From Dehalococcoidia bacterium (GTDB lineage Bacteria; Chloroflexota; Dehalococcoidia; UBA3495), in NCBI GenBank assembly GCA_002730485.1, contig PCAH01000088.1, positions 1 through 14,601 on the forward strand: 14,601 bases of DNA, read 5' to 3'. Under the pieces are notes generated by a model. The model was not told the DNA's origin. It searched no databases and was given only the letters and a program-made list of their open reading frames with translations. Of the stretch, positions 7,385 through 14,100 are shown in pieces; position 1 is the stretch's first letter, and every line of letters begins with the position of its first letter. The position numbers and the translations under genes were made by a program.

Positions 7385-7399
7385 GTTTTGGGTTGTCAA
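7371..7399 (-). promoter_or_regulatory. Possible sigma-70 promoter of the CMD/epoxide hydrolase/MFS operon
   Basis: On the minus strand a perfect TTGACA (7394-7399, overlapping the stop region of the upstream MFS gene) is followed after 17 bases by TACCGT (7371-7376), which keeps only the TA...T of the -10 consensus. The nine-base direct repeat flanks this poor -10. A strong -35 with a weak -10 would suit an activated promoter, but this is inference. Confidence 0.4.
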
Positions 7400-8649
7400 T
7401 CAGACGGGGAGGGCGTAGTTCTAGCACCAGGTTCGCCGGCGTTGCTGGGCAGGAGGATCCCGGCGATCAAGAGCGCCCATGACGCAACTGCGCAAACGGC
7501 CAAACCGGGGAAGAAAGAGCCCGTGATATCTCTCAGAGCTCCCACCAAGATTGGCGACACAAACATGGCAAACCCGCTGAAAGTGAGTAGTGAACCCCAG
7601 ACCACGGCCACCCTTTCTGGCGTCATGCCAGTCATTTGCATAGGCAGTGTGAGTAATGTGGGCACATACAGCCACGAGCCGATGCCCAACAGGACCACCG
7701 CCGGGTAGATCAGACCAAGCCCAGGCAGCAAGAACGCTCCCAAACCTCCCACACCGGCGAATAGACCGGAGGCGATGAAAAGGCTTCTGGGCGAAGTGGC
7801 GCGGAGCGCAATCGCCCCTCCCGCCAACACGGCAAAGACACCAACAAAGGGCAGTATCCCGGTTATGAACCCCCCTTGGGATAGGGATATGCCGCGGTCC
7901 TCGTTGTAAAAGGTGGGCAGCCAGCCGGTGAAGGCCGTGTATTGGACCAGAATCCCGGCATCTGCGGCCAGCAGCAACACCACCGAGCGGTTCCGCAAGA
8001 TGCTTCCGACCTCTCTGAGTGAGATTCCCCTGCCGGTCATGGGTGTTCCCCCTGTGGTACGTCCCAGCAGAGTCCAAGCCAGTAGGCCAAAGACTCCAGG
8101 CAGGGCATATATGGTCAATGCCATCTGCCAGTCCATCTCGGTGGCCAATGGGGCGGCAGTGCCAACGGATAGAGCGATGCCCAGGCTCACTGCCGCCGTG
8201 GTGAAAGCGTTCATCATAGTTACTTCTTTGGGGTGGAACCACTGCATCAACAAAGGCCCTGTCCCGGTGAGGATGAAGGCGAATCCCAGACCGATGGCAG
8301 ACCGGAGCAGCAGCAATGTGATGAAATTGGGCGCAAATCCAGAGAGTGAAACCAGGGCTATGGCAGCCCAGCCGATGATGAAAGCACGGCGCAGACCGAT
8401 TCTGGCGATCAGAATTCCGCTGGGCAGCCCCATGGCCGCCGCCACCAGCAGAGGTAAGGCGACCAACAACCCGGCGGTCGCCCGATTGATTTCGTAGTCG
8501 TCTATCGCCATGGTCAGCAGTGGAGAAACGGCAAAGACGTTCAGTCCCACACTCAGATGCCCAGCCAGGACCAAGATCGCCATTACAAACCTGTACCTGC
8601 TGTAAGCAGACACGGGTTTGTTGGGTATGTTTGGTGATGGGTTGGCCAT
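7396..8649 (-). CDS. MFS permease, CynX/NarK-like branch
   Basis: 417 residues with about twelve membrane segments, the first near 21-44. Motif A appears as GILIARIGLRRAF (78-90) after helix 2, and RSAIGLGFAFILTGTGPLLM (116-135) corresponds to helix 4 with its conserved Arg116. The general pattern resembles cyanate/nitrite-type permeases, but the substrate is not readable. The protein would be in the cytoplasmic membrane. The gene begins 15 bases after the SRAP gene's stop on the same strand and has no visible Shine-Dalgarno sequence, so translation is probably coupled to SRAP. It is not closely similar to the other MFS protein of this window: the N-termini and loop lengths differ. Confidence 0.87.
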   Translation of the reverse strand: MANPSPNIPNKPVSAYSRYRFVMAILVLAGHLSVGLNVFAVSPLLTMAIDDYEINRATAGLLVALPLLVAAAMGLPSGILIARIGLRRAFIIGWAAIALVSLSGFAPNFITLLLLRSAIGLGFAFILTGTGPLLMQWFHPKEVTMMNAFTTAAVSLGIALSVGTAAPLATEMDWQMALTIYALPGVFGLLAWTLLGRTTGGTPMTGRGISLREVGSILRNRSVVLLLAADAGILVQYTAFTGWLPTFYNEDRGISLSQGGFITGILPFVGVFAVLAGGAIALRATSPRSLFIASGLFAGVGGLGAFLLPGLGLIYPAVVLLGIGSWLYVPTLLTLPMQMTGMTPERVAVVWGSLLTFSGFAMFVSPILVGALRDITGSFFPGLAVCAVASWALLIAGILLPSNAGEPGARTTPSPSD

Positions 8650-8664
8650 TGTTGGAGCTTACGA

Positions 8665-9402
8665 CTAACGAAACAGGCGACCGTCTAAAGTGAGGTCTTC
8701 TGGAACATCAGTCAGTGGCACAATCAATTCCGGACCCTGGTTACGGACCGAGTTCACAGTTTCAGCCACCGGGTGTGAAGTCAGAAATTCTTCAGGTGCC
8801 GGAATAAGCAGGGGTTCCAGATTTGTCGGCTCTTCAGTCAGTGGATCCAGCCAGAGAGCCTGGGTTTCGTCGGACAAAATGACGGGCATCCGGTTGTGCA
8901 GTGGCTCGATCATAGCGTTGGCTGCGGTCGTAAGAATAGTACACGACTTGATCACCTGACCCTCTGGGGAGTTCCAAGTCTCCCACAATCCGGCGAATGC
9001 CATGGGCTCGCCACTGCTGGGATAGAAATAGGTCGGTAATCTTCGGTTGCTCTCTTTCTTCCATTCGTAGAAACCGTTGGCCAAGACCAAGCAGCGTCGT
9101 TTTCTGAAAGCAACCATGAATGCTGGCTTGGTGGCCGCGATCTCTCCCACTGCGTTGATCATGCGAGCCCCAACCTTAAGGTCTTTGGCCCAGAAGGGCA
9201 CCAATCCCCAGCGCATCAGTTCCCCGCGCTTCTGGCCGTCGTTTGTGACCGTCAGCACCGATTGGGTGGGTGCGATGTTATAGCGGGGCTCATGGTCGAA
9301 AAACTCGGCTCCAGGTTTGTCGGAGGCCGTGTATTCAGACAAGAACCCGAACCGCCCTTGAAGGTCGTCCAAGTTGGATGTGAGGGTGAATCGGCCGCAC
9401 AT
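8665..9402 (-). CDS. SRAP (SOS response-associated peptidase, YedK/HMCES family) protein
   Basis: 245 residues, normal for the family. It starts MCGRF, so Cys2 becomes the N-terminal catalytic Cys after Met removal. This Cys forms the thiazolidine crosslink with abasic sites in single-stranded DNA. Other family elements are RYNIAPTQ (40-47), MRWGLVPFWAKD (63-74), INA (82-84), NGFYEWKK (109-116) with active-site Glu113, and HNRMPVIL (169-176) with active-site His169. The usual INARAET segment reads INAVGEI here, so an Arg that helps hold DNA in YedK appears lost. The core catalytic residues are all present. The start is fixed by the required MCGRF. The ribosome-binding site is weak. A good promoter and an SOS-box-like sequence lie upstream, and an MFS permease gene follows after 15 bases. 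Confidence 0.93.
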   Translation of the reverse strand: MCGRFTLTSNLDDLQGRFGFLSEYTASDKPGAEFFDHEPRYNIAPTQSVLTVTNDGQKRGELMRWGLVPFWAKDLKVGARMINAVGEIAATKPAFMVAFRKRRCLVLANGFYEWKKESNRRLPTYFYPSSGEPMAFAGLWETWNSPEGQVIKSCTILTTAANAMIEPLHNRMPVILSDETQALWLDPLTEEPTNLEPLLIPAPEEFLTSHPVAETVNSVRNQGPELIVPLTDVPEDLTLDGRLFR

Positions 9403-9422
9403 AGTACCAAGCCTACCAAGTC

Positions 9423-9436
9423 CGTTTGACGTTTGA
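9423..9436. repeat. Tandem repeat CGTTTGA x2 in SRAP leader
   Basis: Two head-to-tail seven-base copies (9423-9429 and 9430-9436) lie between the proposed SRAP transcription start and its ATG. Function unknown; a chance tandem duplication is possible. Confidence 0.3.
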
Positions 9437-9463
9437 TGGATACATCATCGCACGTCTAAAAAA

Positions 9464-9492
9464 ATAATAATCTGGCTACTCTAGGGAATCAA
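9464..9492 (-). promoter_or_regulatory. Sigma-70 promoter for SRAP/MFS operon
   Basis: On the minus strand TTGATT (9487-9492) is followed after exactly 17 bases by TATTAT (9464-9469), matching four of six and five of six consensus positions. Transcription would start near 9457, giving a leader of about 55 bases before the SRAP ATG at 9402. Confidence 0.6.
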
Positions 9493-9501
9493 CAGAGGTT
9501 C
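9490..9501. promoter_or_regulatory. SOS-box-like sequence overlapping the SRAP -35
   Basis: The minus strand reads GAACCTCTGTTG, which matches GAAC-N4-GTTC, the core of the Gram-positive-type LexA box, at seven of eight core positions. It overlaps the last bases of the proposed -35. SRAP genes are often SOS-associated, which makes the position meaningful, but the flanking bases do not fit the longer consensus and this could be chance. Confidence 0.3.
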
Positions 9502-9560
9502 TGAAGGCAGTCATTGCCGAGCTTAGACTGCCGCTAAATGGTCCTGATGGTCCGGGTTTT

Positions 9561-9591
9561 TGGCCTACCCAGGCCATTAATCGGACGATTA
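9561..9591. repeat. Two adjacent dyads upstream of the kinase gene
   Basis: TGGCCT-ACCC-AGGCCA (9561-9576) would form a six-pair GC-rich hairpin with a four-base loop. One base further comes TAATCG-GA-CGATTA (9578-9591). TTTTT precedes the first dyad, but neither strand has a proper T-run after it, so termination is unlikely. They may be protein-binding sites. Confidence 0.35.
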
Positions 9592-9837
9592 GGAGTGGGT
9601 AATTGAGTCCAGTGGAACTTAAGCAAAACAAGGGTTAGTGTGAGAATTGGGTATGAATGACCTCCCTATTAGGGTTACATAACGAAACGAGAAGTTGAAA
9701 ACTGTCTGGTGATCCACCAAAGCTGAGTCCGTCCCCTAGGGTCTGGTCAATTGCAGTGATCACTTTTGGAAGACCACCGTACTAAGAATGGCGGGAAAAG
9801 ATACGGCGGTCAGCTAACTGAACCCGTATGGTAAACG

Positions 9838-11783
9838 ATGAACATTCCACATCTGCCACATAGACGGACCGGCGAGCTATTCTCATGGCCGAGTCTCCGC
9901 CGGCCCGGTTTCTCCCTTCGCCGGGGCTTCTCTTTGTCCACCAAGCTGACGTTGTTGGTGGTGATACCCCTGGCTCTCACATTGGCCGTTACGCTGCCCC
10001 TGACGGTAACTGGATTGAACCAGCTGGCATCTGTCACCAGCACAGAGAGATTGGAAGATGAGATTCTCCTGGTTGACGAGCATCTAAAGCTCTTTGGGGA
10101 TGATCTTGAAAGAACGGCAGAGGATATGTCGGAAGATGAGGTTCTTCTTGAAGCCGTAAAGAACTCAGATTCTTTGACTGTGAGGTCTGTGTTGCACGAG
10201 TCAAGGATGCGCTACACATTGCAGCATCTGGAAGTCGTCAATCAGAACGGTCTAAATCTGGGGCATGAACATGAGAGTGGCATCGAGGTAGACCAAGCAG
10301 AACTCAACGAACTAAAGGCTCTGGGTATGTCTGAATTACAGACAACCAAGACGGTCCAGACTCCCGCCGGTTGGTTCCTGGTTTCCGTTCGTCCGCTCAA
10401 GGAAGAATCAAATTTCATCGGGTCGATCGCGGTTGGTAAGTTGATCGATTCCGATGCGCTAGCAGCGATGAATTTCGGCCGCAGCGATCCAATCCTGGCC
10501 TTGCTGAACAACGATGACGGTGCAGCATCTGTTTCGTATCAATCAAGTGATCCCTCCACCCATTTCCCGATAATCCCCGATCATGAATATACTGAGGCCG
10601 CTCGTAATGGCAGTGTAGTCATAGGGACGGCAACGATCGATGGCAACAAACTGAAGACAGCCTATGTGCCCGTTGGATTGGGTAACGGGTCACGGAGCGT
10701 TTTCTTGGTCTCGTTGACCAAATCGCCGGTGGTGGGTCTTCGGGACAGTCTCATCGCAAATCACGTGATGGTGACCGCGGCGCTGTCGTTGTTGGTGTTG
10801 GGGGTAGGTTATATGGTTACCCGGGCCATCACCCGCAAGCTCCTGCGCATCAGAGACGGCGCAGTTGAGATCGGAAACGGCAACCTGTCATTCCGTATCG
10901 AAGAGAACACGCACGATGAGATGGGCACCCTGGCCCACGAGTTCAACCAGATGTCTGATCGGCTGAAAGAGAAGAATAATCAGCTGGAGCAGGCCAACCG
11001 TGACCTTGAAGATCGGGTCGTGGAACGAACAAAGGAATTACAGCAGGCCAACGTCCAATTATTGGAGGCGCAGGCTCAGCTGGTTCGAACGGAGAAGTTT
11101 GGGCGCTGGGAGAGTTGTCTGCCGGTGTAGCCCACGATCTACGAAATCCGCTGGGAGCCATAAGAAATGGCATCTACTTCTTAAAACAACGTCTAACCAA
11201 GTCGGGCCGGATTGACGGGGAACCCAAGGTACACGAATACATCCAGGTGATGGATGAACGGATAACCCAGTGCGACAAGATCATTGAGAACCTGATCTCA
11301 TTCACCCGGATAGCGCTGCCATCTTATGAGGCAGTAAATCTGGGAGAAGTGATGAAGACGACCCTCGACGGGATATCTATCCCAGACAACGTGAATGTAA
11401 TCAACAGGGTTGGAAAGATGCCGTTGAAGGTTCAAGCTGATTCGGTCCAGCTGGGCCGGGTATTTACCACCCTGGTCGTCAACGCAAATGAGGCGATGAT
11501 CAATGGTGGAGAACTGACCCTAACTGCCGTGATCTTGGGTCAAGACGCCGAAGTTACCTTCGCAGACTCGGGTCCTGGGATGGGGCCAGAAGAACTGGAA
11601 CTGGAAAAGATATTTGAACCGCTGTACACCACTAAGATTCAGGGCACTGGGCTGGGTCTGGCCGTCTGCCAGCAGGTGCTTGCCAAGCATAACGGTTGGA
11701 TGAGCGTGCATAGCAAGCCAGGGGTTGGCACCACCTTCACCGTACGGTTGCCTCTCATCACAAAAGAAGCTCTTTCTGCATAA
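9838..11783 (+). pseudogene. Membrane sensor histidine kinase split by a frameshift before the H-box
   Basis: Two frames make one kinase of about 648 residues. Frame one (9838-11130, 430 codons) has a basic N-terminus, membrane helix 1 (about 36-60), an extracytoplasmic sensor region (about 61-305, Cache-like by position), membrane helix 2 (about 306-330), HAMP (about 329-378) and a coiled coil (about 378-417). It then leaves frame at GGG (11101-11103), reads GRWESCLPV and stops. Frame two continues ALGELSAGVAHDLRNPLG, with phospho-acceptor His codon 11133-11135, then N-box VVNANEAM, G1 DSGPGM, F-box FEPLYTTK and G2 GTGLGLA, ending at 11783. One missing base around the GGG explains everything, since the intact reading would be EKFGALGELSAG. 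It may be a real mutation or a sequencing error. Frame two has only TTG (11115) as a nearby start. No response regulator lies nearby, so it would be an orphan sensor. Confidence 0.88.
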
Positions 11784-11810
11784 CCGGACTCCTCGGGCGG
11801 CATGAGACTC

Positions 11811-12695
11811 CTAGCCTATAACCTCTTTGAACTGCTGAATGGCATCGATATGGTCCTGAGGCGAGCTTAAGCCAGCCCTCATGGTATTTATTGACACGTG
11901 TGTCGCCCCCATCTCCTGCCAGGCATTTGCCTGCGCCTGCCAGATCTCAGGGTTACCGTCCGTCAGGTTAATCCTAGGCTCCATTCCCATGCTTGAGCTG
12001 TCTCGCCCTGCCTCGCTGAGGAAGGTCTGCAATCTTTCCACAGTGGCCTTGGCGTCGTCTCCGGGCTGCATCTGAGGGAACCATCCATCGGCAAGGCGTG
12101 CCACACGGCGCAGCACCCGGTCGGTGGGTACTGGATTGGCCCTGGCGCCAGCTCCCATCCAGATGGGAATGGGACGCTGTACCGGCTGGGGGGTCACGCC
12201 TGCATGGTCAACCTTATGGTACTTGCCGTCGAACCCGACTACTTCCTTGGTCCAGAACTCACGCAGAAGGGGAATCTGCTCTGCGTAGCGGCTGCCACGA
12301 TTGCTGAACTCCTGGTTCAGGGCCTCGTACTCCACGTGGTTCCAACCCACGCCAACTCCCAGTCGTAGTCGACCGCCGGTGAGCAGGTCGACTTCTGCCG
12401 CCTGCTTGGCCACCAGGGCGGTCTGGCGTTGGCTGAGGATCAATACCGCTGTGACCAACTCCAATGTGGTGGTCACTCCAGCCAGGTAGCCAAAGAGCAC
12501 AAATGGCTCATGGAACATGGATTCGGCGGTATAGCTGCCTTCCCAATTGGCGTAGTGGCTGGTATCGGCTCCCAGCACATGGTCGTAGGCCATCATGTGG
12601 GCATAACCCAAGGCCTCCACGGCCTGTACGTAGTCACGGACTGCCACCGGATCGGCGCCGATCTCGGTTTGTGGGAACACAACCCCTGTTTTCAT
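11811..12695 (-). CDS. LLM class F420-dependent oxidoreductase
   Basis: 294 residues, typical for the F420-dependent LLM subgroup. It starts MKTGVVFPQTEIG, a common opening of this group. Visible barrel motifs are YVQAVEALGYAHMMAYDHV (22-40), with the AYDHV seen in F420 enzymes; LELVTAVLILSQRQTALVAK (78-97); DLLTGGRLRLGVGVGWNHVE (103-122), the strongest signature; and PIPIWMGAG (175-183), followed by RRVARLADGWFP (196-207). The enzyme should use F420 (or FMN) in the cytoplasm to reduce or oxidise an unknown organic substrate. The frame is open upstream to 12767, overlapping the preceding gene, but Met at 12695 has GGAG eight bases before it and restores the family N-terminus. It lies 28 bases after the second LLM gene of the same operon and is convergent with the kinase gene, 27 bases away. 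Confidence 0.92.
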   Translation of the reverse strand: MKTGVVFPQTEIGADPVAVRDYVQAVEALGYAHMMAYDHVLGADTSHYANWEGSYTAESMFHEPFVLFGYLAGVTTTLELVTAVLILSQRQTALVAKQAAEVDLLTGGRLRLGVGVGWNHVEYEALNQEFSNRGSRYAEQIPLLREFWTKEVVGFDGKYHKVDHAGVTPQPVQRPIPIWMGAGARANPVPTDRVLRRVARLADGWFPQMQPGDDAKATVERLQTFLSEAGRDSSSMGMEPRINLTDGNPEIWQAQANAWQEMGATHVSINTMRAGLSSPQDHIDAIQQFKEVIG

Positions 12696-12723
12696 GTGAA
12701 GTCTCCGGATGACAGGATGATGC

Positions 12724-13839
12724 TTAAGCCTTGGCCTTTTCTTTGGCCCGGAAATGCGGGATGACATGCTCCCCGAACATGGTCAGGGTGTTCATCACCT
12801 CTTCATGCTTCTGTGGACCGATGGCCGATAGCAGGAACACCTGCTCCACGCCCATGGCCTCGTAGCTCTCGAAGAACTCGATGCATTGCTCTGGGGTGCC
12901 TACGCAGAAAGAGGTGCCCTTCTTGACCGTCTCACTGGGTGTGGCCTCTCCCGGATGAGGGCCGGCGGCCAAATTCATGTCCCGTTCGTAATACCCTTGG
13001 TAATCGGGGGGAATAGTTGCGGGGTCGACTCCCTGCCACACCAGGCGGGCACGTTCCCGTTGCTGTTCCATGTACCAGCCAATAAGTTCGGTGGCGCGGC
13101 CATCGATCACTTTGGGGTCTTCGTGGCAGAAACCGGCTGTCATCAGGGCGTTGTGGCTGTTAGGCGCAACCCCGCTGGGAGCGGCTGACTTGAGGGCCTT
13201 TTGGTACAGCTCTAAAACTTCGCCCACCTTCTCAGGGCCGCCCTCGCTGCCGACCAGAGCGCCCAGGCCAAGCTCGGCGGCGGTTCGGGTGGTGCTTTCG
13301 CTGGAACAGGCTGACCAGAGCGGCGGATGGGGCTTCTGTATGGGCTTGGGAAGCACCTCACGCGGTGGTACCTGGTAGTACTTGCCCTCGTGGGAGAAAG
13401 TTTCTTCCGTCCACATCCTGGGCAGCACCTGGGCAAACTCCTCCCACATGCCGCGGGTGTCTTCGAGTTTGGCACCGTATGGGGTCAGCTGGTAGGGGTA
13501 TCCGGTGCGGCCCAGGCCGACGTCCACCCGGCCATTGCTCAGGATGTCCAAGGTGGCCATGCGGGCTGCGGTGTGCAGGGGGTGATGTATGGGTGCCAGG
13601 ACAACGCCCACACCCAATCGGATCTTCTTGGTGCGTTGGCTCACTGCAGCCAGGGTCAGGTCGGGGGCGCTATTGTGAGACCATACCGGCCTGAAATGGT
13701 GCTCTGAGAACCAAACACTGTCGTAGCCCATCTCCTCGGCGTAGGCTATCTGGTCCAGGGCCTCCCAGATTCGTTTGGCTTCGCTCTGCTCGTCCCACGG
13801 TTTTGGGACCTGTATCTGATAGAACAGTCCAAATTTCAT
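12724..13839 (-). CDS. LLM class flavin-dependent oxidoreductase (bacterial luciferase-like, alkanal monooxygenase type)
   Basis: 371 residues. It opens MKFGLFYQIQVP and has EMGYDSVWFSEHHFRPVWSH (36-55). The EHHF (46-49) is a hallmark of the FMN-dependent luciferase-like monooxygenases rather than the F420 reductases. Further motifs are KIRLGVGVVLAPIHHPLHTA (72-91), DILSNGRVDVGLGRTGYPYQ (98-117) with the SxGRxxxGxGRG-like turn, and PPLWSACSSESTTRTAAELG (172-191). The C-terminal part has VGTPEQCIEFFESYEAMGVE (313-332), the usual lid and helix 8 segment. It probably takes reduced FMN and O2, perhaps with a separate reductase that is not encoded here. AGAGG six bases before the ATG supports the start. 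It is the first gene of a two-gene operon behind a near-consensus promoter, and it and its neighbour belong to different LLM branches, not a recent duplication. Confidence 0.92.
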   Translation of the reverse strand: MKFGLFYQIQVPKPWDEQSEAKRIWEALDQIAYAEEMGYDSVWFSEHHFRPVWSHNSAPDLTLAAVSQRTKKIRLGVGVVLAPIHHPLHTAARMATLDILSNGRVDVGLGRTGYPYQLTPYGAKLEDTRGMWEEFAQVLPRMWTEETFSHEGKYYQVPPREVLPKPIQKPHPPLWSACSSESTTRTAAELGLGALVGSEGGPEKVGEVLELYQKALKSAAPSGVAPNSHNALMTAGFCHEDPKVIDGRATELIGWYMEQQRERARLVWQGVDPATIPPDYQGYYERDMNLAAGPHPGEATPSETVKKGTSFCVGTPEQCIEFFESYEAMGVEQVFLLSAIGPQKHEEVMNTLTMFGEHVIPHFRAKEKAKA

Positions 13840-13850
13840 GTAATCCTCTT

Positions 13851-13860
13851 TGTGGCCACA
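13851..13860. promoter_or_regulatory. Palindrome TGTGGCCACA directly before a ribosome-binding site
   Basis: This ten-base perfect palindrome abuts the Shine-Dalgarno AGAGG (13845-13849) of the LLM operon. A second GCCACAA copy lies further up the leader (GCCACAA on the minus strand near 13890-13896), so the leader RNA could pair GCCACA with UGUGGC over about 35 bases. Regulation through this is inference only. Confidence 0.35.
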
Positions 13861-13925
13861 CGCAGAATTTCCGAAAATATGGAGGCGGGTTGTGGCAATA
13901 AAATTTCTTCCATCCAGCAGAGGCC

Positions 13926-13953
13926 ATTATAAAGAGTGCGGCTATACCGTCAA
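13926..13953 (-). promoter_or_regulatory. Near-consensus sigma-70 promoter of the two-gene LLM oxidoreductase operon
   Basis: On the minus strand TTGACG (13948-13953, five of six) is followed after 16 bases by a perfect TATAAT (13926-13931). Transcription would start near 13919 and leave a leader of about 80 bases before the ATG at 13839. This is the best promoter match seen in the window. Confidence 0.7.
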
Positions 13954-13964
13954 TGCCACTCTTG

Positions 13965-13977
13965 ACCGGTTACCGGT
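13965..13977. promoter_or_regulatory. Paired ACCGGT palindromes upstream of the LLM operon promoter
   Basis: ACCGGT-T-ACCGGT lies just upstream of the -35 box, centred about 52 bases before the proposed start of transcription, a usual place for an activator. A third ACCGGT is at 14053-14058, nearer the divergent Nudix gene, and a TGATT-A-AATCA dyad is at 14017-14027 between them. No regulator gene is present to pair with them. Confidence 0.4.
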
Positions 13978-14100
13978 GAGCGGGGGACACTCAAAGATTA
14001 GACGCGGTGAGATTCTTGATTAAATCATCTAGTTGGCGCACCCTAGTTTTAAACCGGTAAAGACGCCGCATCAACTTGACGGCCGGAGAATGTTTAACAG

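Larger units (their letters stand above)
9403..9837. other. 435-base intergenic region with promoter elements and several short dyads
   Basis: No gene is visible here. The left end holds the SRAP promoter and leader. The middle and right hold a series of short inverted repeats: TGGCCT-ACCC-AGGCCA (9561-9576), TAATCG-GA-CGATTA (9578-9591), CCCTA-T-TAGGG (9664-9674), TGGTG-ATC-CACCA (9707-9719), CCCTAGGG (9734-9741) and AGTGATCACT (9755-9764). AGGGTTA occurs twice 40 bases apart (9631-9637 and 9671-9677). No convincing -35/-10 pair was found for the plus-strand kinase gene, nor a strong ribosome-binding site before its ATG. Confidence 0.6.

Noticed and set aside
7913..8497. 194-codon plus-strand frame opposite the second MFS gene
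   Set aside because: Antisense to a clear membrane transporter; Pro/Arg/Ser-rich reading with no recognisable motif.
9631..9677. GGGTTA copies as telomere-like or integration-related repeats
   Set aside because: Only two copies, 40 bases apart, with no associated recombinase or attachment-site features.
11094..11106. Programmed -1 ribosomal frameshift joining the two kinase halves
   Set aside because: The bases G-TTT-GGG do not form an X-XXY-YYZ slippery heptamer and no obvious downstream stem is visible, so mutation or sequencing error is the simpler explanation.
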